In this document: piece after piece, positions 9,501 through 16,843 of the stretch
Layout of the letters: each line of letters begins with the position of its first letter
Numbering within the stretch: position 1 is the stretch's first letter
Assembly (NCBI GenBank): GCA_964500445.1
Contig: CAZCOG010000024.1
Coordinates: 1-64,000 of the forward strand
Direction: 5' to 3'
Source: Persicitalea sp964500445
GTDB lineage: Bacteria; Bacteroidota; Bacteroidia; Cytophagales; Spirosomataceae
DNA length: 64,000 nt
Made by a program: the position numbers and the translations under genes
The notes under the pieces: generated by a model
Databases searched by the model: none
What the model saw: only the letters and a program-made list of their open reading frames with translations
What the model was told of the DNA's origin: nothing

Positions 9501-9644
9501 CTCGCCGTCGAAGGTAATCCGCTCTACTCGCCGCTGGCGTGGGTACTCATCGGTGGTCTGATCAGTTCTACGCTGCTTTCCCGCATCGTGACGCCCATTT
9601 TGTATAAGCTGCTGCCACCCGCGGTGGAGGTAGCGGCGATTTAA
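6597..9644 (+). CDS. RND family efflux transporter permease (AcrB/HAE1-like)
   Basis: At 1015 residues this is a full-length resistance-nodulation-division pump. It has the first membrane helix near residues 12-30, two large periplasmic loops and twelve expected membrane segments. The proton-relay residues are visible: Asp397-Asp398 in GILVDDSIVVVEN and Lys921 in GIEVKNSILLVDF. The second helix cluster shows the GFGLFPKSEKP segment after helix 7. It is the third gene of the operon and ends before a strong terminator. The motif set fits drug or organic-solvent efflux by proton antiport, but not a particular substrate. Confidence 0.95.
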   Translation: MNLSEFSVKNWQFMLVMFIGVVALGVNSLLNMPRGEDPEFFAPQFAVVYVYPGTDALDMEELVVDKVEERFSALDNIKNVMTSIDDGLAVVQIEYEFSEDPDEKYQEVVREVGSLARELPADIFRTEIRRFSPTDVNIVQVALISETASAKELGDQAERLKDELTKVKSLKNVDDWGYPASTVRVTLNVEKMASEGVAVNRVLGAIQAENSTIPGGSLQAGQRKFNVKTSDDYQSLDEIRNTIVSTNGQKINYLRDVADVAYNYEEETHLTRLNGHRCVLVTAAQKEGQNIEKVGQALNPVVEEFAKTLPANIELVKSFDQAESVSKRLGRFAKDFGIAILLVSLTLLPLGFRAALVVMISIPLSLAIGLAGLDYLGFSINQLSIVGLIVALGILVDDSIVVVENIERWMREGYPKREAAIKATRQITLAVIGCTVTLVLAFLPLNFLPEASGDFIRSLPMAVTLTIIASMVVSLTIVPFLSSRLLKTDHNPEGNIFLRALKKVISGSYSRLLYWALRHPLPTLLVALLLFVSSLGLTKIIGFGLFPKSEKPMFLVTLETPDGTALSETNRIARTVESELKKIPELKYSTTNVGKGNPRIYYNVIQRSEASNVAEFFVQLQDVPPAKKGEIIDELRSRFRLVPNAKVEVKDFEQGPNTEAPVAIRVFGEDLAQLRSTAAGVEKILKSTPGTIYVNNPLANQKTDLRVKINKEKAGMLGISMVDVNRTIRLAVAGLNVGTFKDAEGDDYNINVTMPKGKVTDQSVLNNLYINTLTGSSLPLRQIADLQFESAANQIRHYDKDRYVTVSAYVKSDFLVDDVYTAVIDKLDKYQFPPEFHYEAAGELEARAKSFGGLGTIILITAFGFLGVLVLEFGTFKSSLIVLSVIPLGMIGAFCALFLVGYPLSFVAIIGLIALIGIEVKNSILLVDFTNQLRGEGVPLIEAIQQAGEIRFVPIVLTSLTAIGGLLPLAVEGNPLYSPLAWVLIGGLISSTLLSRIVTPILYKLLPPAVEVAAI

Positions 9645-9697
9645 GCTGGCAGTACCCAGATCAGACTCGAAGCCGACACCTCGCAATGATGGGTCAA

Positions 9698-9747
9698 ATA
9701 CTGGGAAGCCCCTTCCGATTAGTGAATGGGGCTTCTCAGTATTTTTA
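9698..9747 (+). terminator. Strong intrinsic terminator after the RND operon
   Basis: ATACTGGGAAGCCCC pairs with GGGGCTTCTCAGTAT (15 bp with one G-T pair) around a 15-base loop, and is followed by TTTTTATT. It ends the tolC-MFP-RND transcript. Confidence 0.85.
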
Positions 9748-9800
9748 TTCACAGTAGAAAGGAGGTAGCCACTTACCCTAACGCTTCCCGTTCCCGAACG

Positions 9801-9840
9801 TAAACAAAACCGCCCGGCGCATACCGGACGATTTTGTTTA
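9801..9840. terminator. Second hairpin between the RND operon and araC-like gene
   Basis: TAAACAAAA...CCGG pairs with CCGG...TTTTGTTTA around CGCATA, with two mismatched positions. The A-rich left arm and T-rich right arm allow termination in both directions. Apart from the two hairpins, the 332-base gap from 9645 to 9976 holds only the promoter region of the next gene. Confidence 0.5.
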
Positions 9841-9976
9841 TGTTTTAATCTTTATTCTTCCGTTGAGTTCGGCTCTACTGTTTACTGATACCCACGGTTC
9901 CCAAGTCGGGCCAATGGAAAGCGGTCAAATAATTTGTAAATTTCCCGCACTTTAACAGCGCCATCATGCAGGTTTC

Positions 9977-10714
9977 ATGACAAAACAGCAAACTGACCCC
10001 TTCCTTCTTGCGCTCAGAGCCCGCAACCTCACCGTGGAAATCCACCATCATTCCGCCTTTCAGATCGTCCTGACCAACGACACCCCCTTTGATTCGACGA
10101 TCGGAGGAACACGGCACGATCGCATTCACGGTTTTCTGATCAAACCCCATGTCCCGCACTTTTGCCAAGCCGAAGAAGGAACGCTGAACGTGCTCAACAT
10201 TGAACCCTACTCGAACATCGGTCTGCAACTGGCAGGCCGATTCGAGGAAAACCAGGAGTATGTCGTCTTTGACTCGCCTGCCGAAACCAATGCGTTCTTT
10301 CAGATGCCAGAAGACAGTCTGGCGGTCAACGAGCTCGTGGATGCCCTGCTTTCCCCCTTGGCGCCCGTTGATTGCGATGAAAGAGTGACGAGAATAGTTG
10401 AATACATCAGAGGTCACTACTTTGAGCAGAACATAACACCGCAAACATTCGCCGATATCGTCTTTCTTTCTCCCTCCCGCCTGGCCGCCCTCTTTAAGAA
10501 ACAGACCGGCAGCAGCCTGTCAAAGTACCTGCTGTGGACACGGTTGCGTCAGGCCGTCTATCTCACACTTACTGACAAGGACAGGAGCCTGACCGACATC
10601 GCCTACGACACGGGCTTCTATGATCTTCCGCAGTTCAATAAGTACATGTACGAAATGTTTGGGATGCCCCCCAAGGCCTTAAAGCACAACAGTGATCTGA
10701 TTGGCATGTATTGA
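9977..10714 (+). CDS. AraC family transcriptional regulator
   Basis: The 245-residue protein has a cupin-like sensing half (residues 1-130, with HHHSAFQIVL and HVPHFC) and a C-terminal AraC double helix-turn-helix (about 142-235), ending in the typical SLTDIAYDTGFYDLPQFNKYMYE and FGMPPKAL signature, read here in parts. The start is the ATG at 9977. The following gene is an oxidoreductase in the same direction 265 bases on, so it may be the target; a 14-bp repeat lies at the end of this gene and again before the oxidoreductase. The effector is unknown. Confidence 0.88.
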   Translation: MTKQQTDPFLLALRARNLTVEIHHHSAFQIVLTNDTPFDSTIGGTRHDRIHGFLIKPHVPHFCQAEEGTLNVLNIEPYSNIGLQLAGRFEENQEYVVFDSPAETNAFFQMPEDSLAVNELVDALLSPLAPVDCDERVTRIVEYIRGHYFEQNITPQTFADIVFLSPSRLAALFKKQTGSSLSKYLLWTRLRQAVYLTLTDKDRSLTDIAYDTGFYDLPQFNKYMYEMFGMPPKALKHNSDLIGMY

Positions 10715-10915
10715 TCCTGCGCCTTACCCATAGACCTTCGTTTACCGCCACCTGTTCCCAAAGGTTCTTTTCTTTTGAAGGTACCTCCATGTATTGTGCC
10801 CACCTTCCCAAAGCCATAAGCGGGCATACAATAAGATGATCCAAGGCTTTCTCTTCTGCTGTTTTGAAATAATTCTGTCAAGGTACCCTGGCCTTTGGTA
10901 GAACAGTGATCTGAT
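10688..10915. repeat. 14-bp direct repeat flanking the araC-oxidoreductase gap
   Basis: AACAGTGATCTGAT occurs at 10688-10701, in the last codons of the AraC gene, and again at 10902-10915, about 65 bases before the oxidoreductase start. The region between holds no gene. It may be a regulator site, or a trace of a partial duplication of the araC 3' end; the sequence alone does not decide. Confidence 0.4.
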
Positions 10916-10979
10916 ACAAGTTTTGGAATGGGCCTGTCCGCAACTTTGTGACATCATTCATTCAAACAAAAATAGTATC

Positions 10980-11937
10980 ATGAAAGCCATCGTATATGAC
11001 AAGTTCGGAACCGCAGAAGTGTTGCAAGCCGTAGAACTACCAAAACCCGGTATCAAAGCCGATCAAGTACTTATCAGAGTAAAAGCCTTTTCAATCAATC
11101 CCATGGATTGGAAAATCAGGAAGGGGGAAATGACGCTGATGTCGGGCTCGAAGTTTCCCCGGCAAACGGGCACTGACTTCGCCGGCATCGTGGAAGCGGT
11201 CNNNNNNNNNNGTCGGGGCGTCGGTAAGCGGCCTCAAAACCGGCGATGAAGTCTTTGGTGTAGTAGGAAACATGATGAAAGAAGGGGTTTCCGCCGAATA
11301 TGTCGCCGTGCCATCCTCCCTTGTCTGGAAAAAACCGGCTGACATCAGCTTCGCCCAGGCGGCCTCCATTCCGGTCGTGGGTACTGCGGCCGTAACCGCC
11401 CTGGAAAAAATGGGCCGCATCAACGCGCAAACCAGCATTCTGGTAAACGGCGCTACCGGAGGTTTTGGGATGTTCCTGCTGCAATTGTTGAAGCAAAGGG
11501 GCGCTCAGGTAACAGCCGTTACTGGCAGCGGGGGAGTGGCAGCAGCCAAAAAATGGGGGGCGAATTCCGTGATCGACTACACAAAGGAAGACGTACTTTC
11601 CCAAGCCACCACCTACGATATCGTGGTGGATCTGTCCGGTAAAATGGGGTATGAAAAGGCCCGGCGAATCATGAAACCCAAGGCAATGTTTTTAAACCCC
11701 ACTCCCAGGCCCATTGAAATTCCCTTATCATTTCTTAAAAACCTGTTTACGACTCAAAAGCACATTGTAGTACTTTCTAGCCCCTCTACTAAGTACACAG
11801 ATATTTTGCTAGGTGCCGTGAAGGATGGATTAGACATAGAGGTCAATAGGGTATTTTCATTGGCTCAATACAAACAGGCTTATGAATACGCTGAGCAGGG
11901 CGGCTACATCGGGAAAGTTGCCGTTGAAATCAATTGA
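10980..11937 (+). CDS. MDR-family NAD(P)H oxidoreductase (quinone-reductase-like), crossed by a 10-N gap
   Basis: The product is a zinc-independent medium-chain dehydrogenase/reductase of about 315 residues. The N-terminal GroES-like half shows NPMDWKIRKGEM and GTDFAGIVEAV, and the second half has the nucleotide-binding NGATGGFGMFLLQL segment. Such enzymes reduce quinones or enones with NADPH in the cytoplasm. Ten Ns at 11202-11211 break it, and the reading frame after them is shifted by one against the frame before. Removing the Ns and merging the duplicated GTC on both sides reads GIVEAV-GASVSGLKTGDEVFG, exactly the expected family sequence, so the true gap is probably of zero length and the gene intact. 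The second half reads cleanly to the stop. Confidence 0.85.
11202..11211. other. Run of 10 N (scaffold gap)
   Basis: Ten unknown bases join two contigs inside the oxidoreductase gene. GTC is present on both sides, suggesting that the contigs actually overlap. Confidence 0.99.
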
Positions 11938-12273
11938 AACGCTGCCTGAGAAGCCTGGCATACTGGTACCTTGGATTTATTATCGGCTATCATCTGCTCA
12001 GAGGAGGGGCGGCGACTGCCCGCCAGATTACAGGCGCCGCTGACCACGCGGAAAATACCGGATTGATACGATGTTCTTCCCAGGGATGAAACTACCATAA
12101 GAGACCCGAAATTTTATGATGTAGGATTAGATTCCTCGTCAAGTACCTCAGCCTGGTGGAGGTATTTGACGAGGTAACAGGAAGTAGCCTATCCGAAACC
12201 AGGTGATTATCCACCCTACCAGAGCGTTCAACCCTACTCGGTATAAGAAGATGGATTGAGTTCGGGTAGTGGA
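11938..12273. repeat. Convergent intergenic region with a long inverted repeat
   Basis: The gap separates two convergent genes. It contains no gene I can support. At 12134-12174 CCTCGTCAAGTACCTC and GAGGTATTTGACGAGG form a 16-bp stem with one G-T pair around a 9-base loop. Neither side has a run of T, so it is not a classic terminator, although it may stop both transcripts or be a repeated genomic palindrome. Confidence 0.55.
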
Positions 12274-14007
12274 TTACAATACTACGGGCAACCAGAAATA
12301 AAAGGTACTTCCCATGCCCAACTCGCTCTCCACTCCAATTTTGCCGCCCTGAGCCGCAATAAACTCCCGACAGATTGCCAGGCCCAGGCCAGTCCCCTGT
12401 TTTGAGTTGCCCGGCACTTGATAGTAACGATCGAAAAGCCGTTTTTGATAGCGATCTTCGATGCCAGGACCCTGATCTTGTACCGAAAAGAGTACTTTAT
12501 TGCGTTGTTGCTCCACTTTGACTTCTACTCTACCGCCTTCCGGAGAATACCGGATAGCGTTGACCAGCAGGTTGGTCAGCACCCAAACAGTCTTTTGCTG
12601 GTCGGCCAGAATCCGGGGCAATGGTAGTTTTGTGATCGTGTCGAATCGAATACTTCTCTGTTCAGCGGGTACCTTGGCGGCTTCAATAGCATCATTCAAC
12701 ACCTGGGAAGGATCGCTCGGCTCAATGGTCAGCTTGATGTTGCCCGTCTCTACTTGGGTCATATCCAGAAGTTCGGCCGTAATGCGCAGCATCCGCTCGG
12801 TATCCTCGCCAATACTCGCCAGGAGTTGCGACTGCTCGTCGTTTATCGTTCCTGTGGAAGGGCTTTTCAACAGCTGTAAACTCATTTTTATGGAAGAAAT
12901 GGGCGTCTTTAATTCGTGTGAAATAGTGGAGATAAAATTACTTTTCGCAAAATCCAACTCTTTGAAAGGGGTTACGTTTTTCAAAACGATCACATACCCC
13001 CGATGCTGAGCCTGGCGCTCGCCGGTAGGGGTTACACGTATATCGACTACTTCTTTTTCAAAATAACTCTCGCGGCCATCCTGATATATTTTGATGGGCG
13101 CAGAGGGCGTGGAATTGCCAAAAGGTGCGGTGAGTCCGGTAGTTAGCGAACGCATCAGGTCGTTGGCGGCCGCCACTTTTGTTACTGGTTGACCTACTAC
13201 TTCCGGCGCAGAAAGCCCCAGTATATTAAGTGCTCTAACATTGGCGAACGAGATTTGCTCGTTCTCGTCGATGCCGATGACCGGCTCCTCCATGCGGGCG
13301 ATCAGTGCCTCGCTCCGTTTTTTCTCAAAGAGCAAGTCGGCCACATTACTTTCATTGAACTCTTCCAGTTTTTCGGCCATCGTATTGAATGAGCGGGCTA
13401 GCTCCCCAAACTCCCCCTGAAATCGGGATTGAACACGTTCGGCGTAGTTGCCCGCTGCGATTTCCTGAATGCTTGCCGTCAATTCCTGGACAGGTTTGGC
13501 AATGGCGCTAGGCAGATTGATGAGCAAAATAAGGGCGATCAGAAAAGCCGCCGTACCGGTGAGGGCGATAGCCATTGTGGCGCGGCCCGCAGTGAGTTTG
13601 GCACGATCATTTTTGGTCTCGATGGCCCGCATATTAAGGCCCATAATGGTGTCGAGATCTGCCCGTATCAGGCGGCGCAACGAGTCGCTGGCGGTAGTAT
13701 CGATCCGTAGCGCTGAGAAGTGAGCTTGCAAAGAACGCATCGCTTCTTTCTCGCCTGGCTCGGTGACGTTATTGGACTGAAGTTGCAACTCGCGGGCAAA
13801 ATCATGCAGGCGCGCGGGTGTTTCGGTGGTGTCATCCAGCGCCGACAGCATCCCTCGCACGTAGCCGAGCGATTGGTAATTATCTACCAAAATATTCTCA
13901 GAGTCAGTTTTGAGGTCAGAAATGTAGCGAACACCCACGAAGGTAACGGCGATAATCAGGGCGAAAAGCAGCCCGACCGCCAGTACTAGTTTGGTTTTTG
14001 TATTCAT
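12274..14007 (-). CDS. Membrane sensor histidine kinase of the kdp locus
   Basis: The 577-residue protein has an N-terminal membrane helix (7-27), an extracytoplasmic helical sensor, a second membrane helix (about 145-165), a HAMP linker, a PAS domain (about 240-335), the HisKA domain with phospho-acceptor His in ISTISHELKTPISSIK, and a HATPase domain with the N box (NLLVNAIRYSPEGG) and G boxes (DQGPGIE, GTGLGLAI). Its start overlaps the KdpD stop by one base (TGATG), so the two are translated together. The partner is presumably the NtrC-type regulator at the head of the locus. It replaces the kinase half normally fused to KdpD. Confidence 0.92.
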   Translation of the reverse strand: MNTKTKLVLAVGLLFALIIAVTFVGVRYISDLKTDSENILVDNYQSLGYVRGMLSALDDTTETPARLHDFARELQLQSNNVTEPGEKEAMRSLQAHFSALRIDTTASDSLRRLIRADLDTIMGLNMRAIETKNDRAKLTAGRATMAIALTGTAAFLIALILLINLPSAIAKPVQELTASIQEIAAGNYAERVQSRFQGEFGELARSFNTMAEKLEEFNESNVADLLFEKKRSEALIARMEEPVIGIDENEQISFANVRALNILGLSAPEVVGQPVTKVAAANDLMRSLTTGLTAPFGNSTPSAPIKIYQDGRESYFEKEVVDIRVTPTGERQAQHRGYVIVLKNVTPFKELDFAKSNFISTISHELKTPISSIKMSLQLLKSPSTGTINDEQSQLLASIGEDTERMLRITAELLDMTQVETGNIKLTIEPSDPSQVLNDAIEAAKVPAEQRSIRFDTITKLPLPRILADQQKTVWVLTNLLVNAIRYSPEGGRVEVKVEQQRNKVLFSVQDQGPGIEDRYQKRLFDRYYQVPGNSKQGTGLGLAICREFIAAQGGKIGVESELGMGSTFYFWLPVVL

Positions 14008-15137
14008 CAGGAAAAGATCACCACGTCAATTTCCGTGGTTTGAAGTTTAGTGAGCAATTTATTGAAAAGGTTGGTGGCCAGGATTACTTTGAACAAATTC
14101 AAATGGGGTTTGCTGAGACATATGGTGGTGATGCCGCGTCGCTCGGCTTCCTGAATGATGGTGGTGGAAATGTCCTTCGCTTCCACCACCACCACCTCGG
14201 CCCCCAGGCTGGTAGCCAGTTTGAAATTATTGATCAGGTGGCGCTGCTTGTCGAGGGCGATGCGGTCGTTGCCTTCGCGGGGTGTACGGACGTACAGCAC
14301 GATCCAGCGACTGGTGTAGTAGCTGGCCAGGCGGGCCGTCTTACGGATCACGTTGCGGGCCGTTTTATCGTTGCTGCTGATACAGGCCAGAAATCGCTCG
14401 TGGCGGCCCGTGCCCGGCGCTCCTTTGGGCAAGTCGGATTCCACCTTGCGCTCCACATGCCCCGCCACCTCTTTGAGCGCCAGCTCCCTGAGTTGAAGAA
14501 TGCTGTCGGACTTAAAAAAATTGGATAGAGCGGTTTGTACTTTATCGGGTGTATAAATCTTGCCTTCTTTAAGGCGGGAAATCAGATCGGCGGCAGTGAG
14601 GTCGATGTTGACTACCTCGTCGGCCATGTGCAGAATGCGGTCGGGGATGCGCTCTTTAACCTCCACGCCCGTAATGCGCTTCACTTCTTCGTTGAGGCTT
14701 TCAATGTGCTGGATATTGACCGCGCTGATGACACTGATGCCCGCATCCAGAATTTCGATTACGTCCTGCCAGCGCTTTTCGTTCTTGCTGCCTTCGATGT
14801 TGGTGTGGGCCAGTTCATCGACAATAACCACCTCTGGCCGCAGATTGATAATCGCCTGCACGTCCATTTCTTCCAGCTCTTTGCCCTTGTAAAAAAGTTT
14901 CCGGCGCGGTACGATCGGTAGTCCGTTCAGCAGGGCGTGGGTTTCGGCCCGGCCGTGCGTTTCGGCGAAGCCAATTTTTACGTCGATGCCACTGCGGGCC
15001 AGGGCGTGAGCCTCCTGCAGCATCCGGTAGGTTTTACCTACCCCGGCGCTCATACCAATGTAGATTTTCAATTTCCCTTGTCTAGCCTTTTTGACCAGAT
15101 TCAGGAAACGCTGGACGTTCTGCTCTTTTTCGGTCAT
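14007..15137 (-). CDS. kdpD: KdpD N-terminal sensor protein (kinase domain absent)
   Basis: The 376 residues correspond to the cytoplasmic KdpD sensor domain (PF02702-type) with the Walker A segment GMSAGVGKTYRML near residues 28-40 and VDELAHTN, followed by a universal-stress-protein-like domain (about 250-376). The usual four membrane helices and histidine kinase are missing: they are not fused here, and a separate kinase gene follows directly. The gene overlaps the porin gene by four bases (ATGA). In canonical KdpD this part binds regulators such as c-di-AMP or IIA-Ntr and senses potassium limitation; which of these applies here is unknown. Confidence 0.92.
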   Translation of the reverse strand: MTEKEQNVQRFLNLVKKARQGKLKIYIGMSAGVGKTYRMLQEAHALARSGIDVKIGFAETHGRAETHALLNGLPIVPRRKLFYKGKELEEMDVQAIINLRPEVVIVDELAHTNIEGSKNEKRWQDVIEILDAGISVISAVNIQHIESLNEEVKRITGVEVKERIPDRILHMADEVVNIDLTAADLISRLKEGKIYTPDKVQTALSNFFKSDSILQLRELALKEVAGHVERKVESDLPKGAPGTGRHERFLACISSNDKTARNVIRKTARLASYYTSRWIVLYVRTPREGNDRIALDKQRHLINNFKLATSLGAEVVVVEAKDISTTIIQEAERRGITTICLSKPHLNLFKVILATNLFNKLLTKLQTTEIDVVIFS

Positions 15138-16222
15138 GGAAATCGAATAGCCAGGGAGGTGGTCAGGGTCAGGTTGTTGTGCGTATTGTTACTGCCATTA
15201 TTTTCAAAGACGGGTTCTGACCCGGCCAGGCCTCTCGCCTCGATGCGCCACAGCGCATTTGGCGAGAGAGAATAGTCAAAATTAACAGAAAGCCCCGAAA
15301 CCCTGAATCCATCCGGTACGGCAGAGGCAACGATCACGCCGTCGCGATCCGCGTAGTACTCGGCCCGCGCGGCGATTCGGGCTTTGTCGGTGAGCGTATA
15401 ACGCAGCTGGACGATGGGTGCGTACCACACCGAATACCGGTTGCCGCTTGACTGCCTTTGTTGGGCACCGATGTCGAAACCTACGATGGCTCCCAGCTTC
15501 TTGGTGAGTGCGAACTGTCCGTAGAAATTATGAAAGTACCGCATCCGGCGGGTACTATCGGGCGTATCGCTCCCCACGAACGAGCTGCTGTTGAGCGTCA
15601 CGCGGCTGTTGGGCGTGTAGGTAAGCTGATGACCAAAAGCGGGCGTGTTGTTACCTTCCACCCGCTGAATCCGCTGCCAGCCGTTGAGGAGCAGACCACT
15701 CAGCAGCCACTGACCATTATCCGATGTGTAAGTAACCTTGACCCCGCTTTCAAAATAGGGTGAATTGTCGGCCAGAATACTGCGGGTCAGGTTCCAGCAG
15801 TTGGCCCCGACGGCACTCTCAAAGCCAATGTGGGAAGAAAAAATGCCTGCGTCGAGCCACAGGTTTTTCCGGCGGGAAAGCCGTACGCCCCCATTGGCTT
15901 CGTAGATATTCTTAAGTACCCCCGGCTCGGCGGACAGGTTGGCGTTGGCGTAGGTACCCGCCATGAGGGCCAGGCTGGCGCGGACGTTGGCTTGGTTATA
16001 GTCAGCCCGGAGGTACCCCAGATTCACCGTGAATTCGTTGTGGCGGTTGTGGGAATAGACAAAATCGGAGCGTTGGTTATTGGCCGGGTTGCGTGAGTCG
16101 TATTGGTAGTAAGTTTCCAGATAGCCGCTGAACTGCACGGCTGCGCTGTCTGACTGGGCCAGAACGGGTACCTTCAGGATTAACAATCCGCTTAGCAATA
16201 GAAATTTAAGCCTATTTTTCAT
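15134..16222 (-). CDS. Porin-like outer membrane beta-barrel protein in the kdp operon
   Basis: The 362-residue protein begins with a signal peptide (LKFLLLSGLLILKVPVLAQ) and continues as alternating amphipathic strands (FSGYLETYYQYDSRNP, FTVNLGYLRADYN, VWYAPIVQLRYTL), ending in LTTSLAIRFP with a terminal aromatic strand, as in OmpL/BBP2-like porins. It sits between kdpC and kdpD and overlaps kdpD by four bases, so it is co-translated with the potassium system and likely lets ions through the outer membrane under potassium limitation (inference from position). Confidence 0.85.
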   Translation of the reverse strand: MKNRLKFLLLSGLLILKVPVLAQSDSAAVQFSGYLETYYQYDSRNPANNQRSDFVYSHNRHNEFTVNLGYLRADYNQANVRASLALMAGTYANANLSAEPGVLKNIYEANGGVRLSRRKNLWLDAGIFSSHIGFESAVGANCWNLTRSILADNSPYFESGVKVTYTSDNGQWLLSGLLLNGWQRIQRVEGNNTPAFGHQLTYTPNSRVTLNSSSFVGSDTPDSTRRMRYFHNFYGQFALTKKLGAIVGFDIGAQQRQSSGNRYSVWYAPIVQLRYTLTDKARIAARAEYYADRDGVIVASAVPDGFRVSGLSVNFDYSLSPNALWRIEARGLAGSEPVFENNGSNNTHNNLTLTTSLAIRFP

Positions 16223-16243
16223 TATCTATGATTTATACCACCT

Positions 16244-16801
16244 TTACTCTCCCAATTGATCCAAAGCCAGGTTCAACGCCAGCACATTGATTTTCTCCGG
16301 TCCGAATAATCCCAGCAGCGGCCGCTGGGTGCAACCGGCTACCAATCTACGCAGTGCCTCTTCGGAAACGCCCCTTGTCCGGGCGACGCGGGGAATCTGC
16401 ACCAGCACGGCTTCTACCGACAAGTCGGGATCGAGGCCGCTGCCACTAGCCGTCACTAGGTCAGCGGGTACCTCAGCCGTCCCGGGATTATGCGCCCGAA
16501 AGGTGTCGACGCGGGCGGCCACGGTGGCCAGGTACCCGGGATTGGAAGGCCCCTTGTTGCTGCCGCCCGACCCGGCGGCGTTGTAGTTTACCGCCGAGGG
16601 GCGGCCATTGAAGTACCGGTCGGCAGTGAAACTCTGGCCGATTTGGGTAAAGTAGGTTGCGCCGTTATGTTCTAATACCTCGCCTTTTCCCTCATTGGGG
16701 ACCAGCTGGGCGATACCCCAGATGAGGGCGGGGTAAAGGCCCATAAAAAGTACCATGCACACCAAAGTCAGGCGCAGCGCAGGAAGCAGGTTTGTTTTCA
16801 T
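16244..16801 (-). CDS. kdpC: Potassium-transporting ATPase subunit KdpC
   Basis: The 185-residue protein has one N-terminal membrane helix (about 9-31, TLVCMVLFMGLYPALIWGIAQ in parts), then the periplasmic KdpC domain with GQSFTADRYFNGRPSAVNYN, AAGSGGSNKGPSNP and the C-terminal PLLGLFGPEKINVLALNLALD signature. KdpC stabilises the KdpFABC complex. Length and motifs are normal. It follows kdpB by 42 bases. Confidence 0.96.
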   Translation of the reverse strand: MKTNLLPALRLTLVCMVLFMGLYPALIWGIAQLVPNEGKGEVLEHNGATYFTQIGQSFTADRYFNGRPSAVNYNAAGSGGSNKGPSNPGYLATVAARVDTFRAHNPGTAEVPADLVTASGSGLDPDLSVEAVLVQIPRVARTRGVSEEALRRLVAGCTQRPLLGLFGPEKINVLALNLALDQLGE

Positions 16802-16843
16802 GATTTTATCTCTTTACAATTTTTTGAAAAAATGAGCGGCTAC

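Noticed and set aside
7203..9752. Long minus-strand open frames within the RND pump gene
   Set aside because: They are antisense shadows caused by codon bias of a clearly functional gene; the same holds for the frames opposite kdp, purL and acs.
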